Assembly (NCBI GenBank): GCA_036279475.1
Contig: DASUJB010000013.1
Span: 1-5,850, forward strand
DNA: 5,850 bases
Direction of reading: 5' to 3'
Source of the DNA: ZC4RG19 sp036279475
GTDB lineage: Bacteria > Actinomycetota > Acidimicrobiia > Acidimicrobiales > VFJN01
A program made the position numbers and the translations under genes. The notes below the pieces were generated by a model. The model had not been told where the DNA came from, did no database searches, and saw only the letters and a program-made list of their open reading frames with translations. Shown in pieces: positions 5,794 through 5,850 of the stretch; the stretch's first letter is position 1, and the number at the start of each line of letters is the position of its first letter.

Positions 5794-5850
5794 ATGCCGG
5801 ACCCCGCCGGATCCCCCGCCGGCGGGGACGTGCCCCCGCCACCGCTAGCG
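5794..5850 (+). CDS. Possible start of a further gene (runs off window)
   Basis: From ATG 5794 the frame stays open for 19 codons to the window edge, encoding a Pro/Gly/Ala-rich stretch resembling the disordered N-termini of the other genes here. There is no Shine-Dalgarno and no recognisable domain, and short open frames are common at this GC content. The inverted repeat at 5802-5827 overlaps it, so it may instead be non-coding sequence after the methyltransferase. Confidence 0.2.
   Translation, partial: MPDPAGSPAGGDVPPPPLA
5802..5827. terminator. GC-rich inverted repeat downstream of the methyltransferase
   Basis: CCCCGCCGG (5802-5810) pairs perfectly with CCGGCGGGG (5819-5827) across an 8-base loop, 24 bases after the stop codon. 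A second copy of the left arm (5814-5822) makes CCCCGCCGGCGGGG (5814-5827) a loopless palindrome as well, so two folds compete. No T-run follows, so this is a possible terminator of the GC-rich actinobacterial kind only. Confidence 0.35.

Noticed and set aside
5066..5842. Minus-strand open frames opposite the methyltransferase
   Set aside because: They are shadows with Arg/Ser/Ala-rich translations; all three SpoU motifs are in the plus-strand frame.

Overview
The window is very GC-rich (clearly above 70% by eye), and nearly every codon in its main genes ends in G or C. With GTG starts, apparently leaderless promoters, and protein families common in high-GC Gram-positives, it reads as an actinobacterial chromosome. 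Acidimicrobiia or a related deep lineage is possible, but that is an inference from style; no marker gene fixes the taxon. There are no insertion sequences, CRISPR repeats, tRNAs or rRNAs.

Layout, left to right. (1) 1-647, minus: a HAD-superfamily phosphatase or phosphomutase, cut off at the left edge. (2) 648-883: a divergent intergenic region with a long imperfect hairpin (680-722) and, next to the regulator gene, a 13-bp dyad (845-857) and a -10-like hexamer placed for a leaderless GTG start. (3) 884-3514, plus: a large LAL/MalT-type regulator of 876 aa, with an N-terminal ATPase, a helical repeat-like middle and a C-terminal LuxR helix-turn-helix. (4) 3515-3594: a short gap carrying a second copy of the same dyad (3546-3558), followed by a -35/-10 pair. 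(5) 3595-3762, plus: an unrecognised small acidic protein of 55 aa, or 83 aa from an ATG that overlaps the regulator's stop codon. (6) 3772-4743, minus: a zinc-independent quinone oxidoreductase of the medium-chain dehydrogenase/reductase superfamily, convergent with the small gene. The two stop codons lie in opposite arms of one hairpin. (7) 4744-4922: a divergent promoter region rich in CCGTCC boxes and palindromes. (8) 4923-5777, plus: a SpoU/TrmH-family RNA 2'-O-methyltransferase. (9) 5778-5850: a GC-rich inverted repeat and possibly the start of another gene.

The enzymes at both ends look like ordinary housekeeping genes with no obvious shared pathway. The most interesting unit is the central one. 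The same rare, relatively AT-rich 18-bp site (16 of 18 bases identical, opposite orientation) lies just upstream of the LuxR-type regulator and just upstream of the small orphan gene. Its centres are 33 and 43 bp from the two presumed start codons, so the two placements differ by about one helical turn. This suggests, without proving it, that the regulator binds these sites, controls its own gene and controls a small protein of unknown function.
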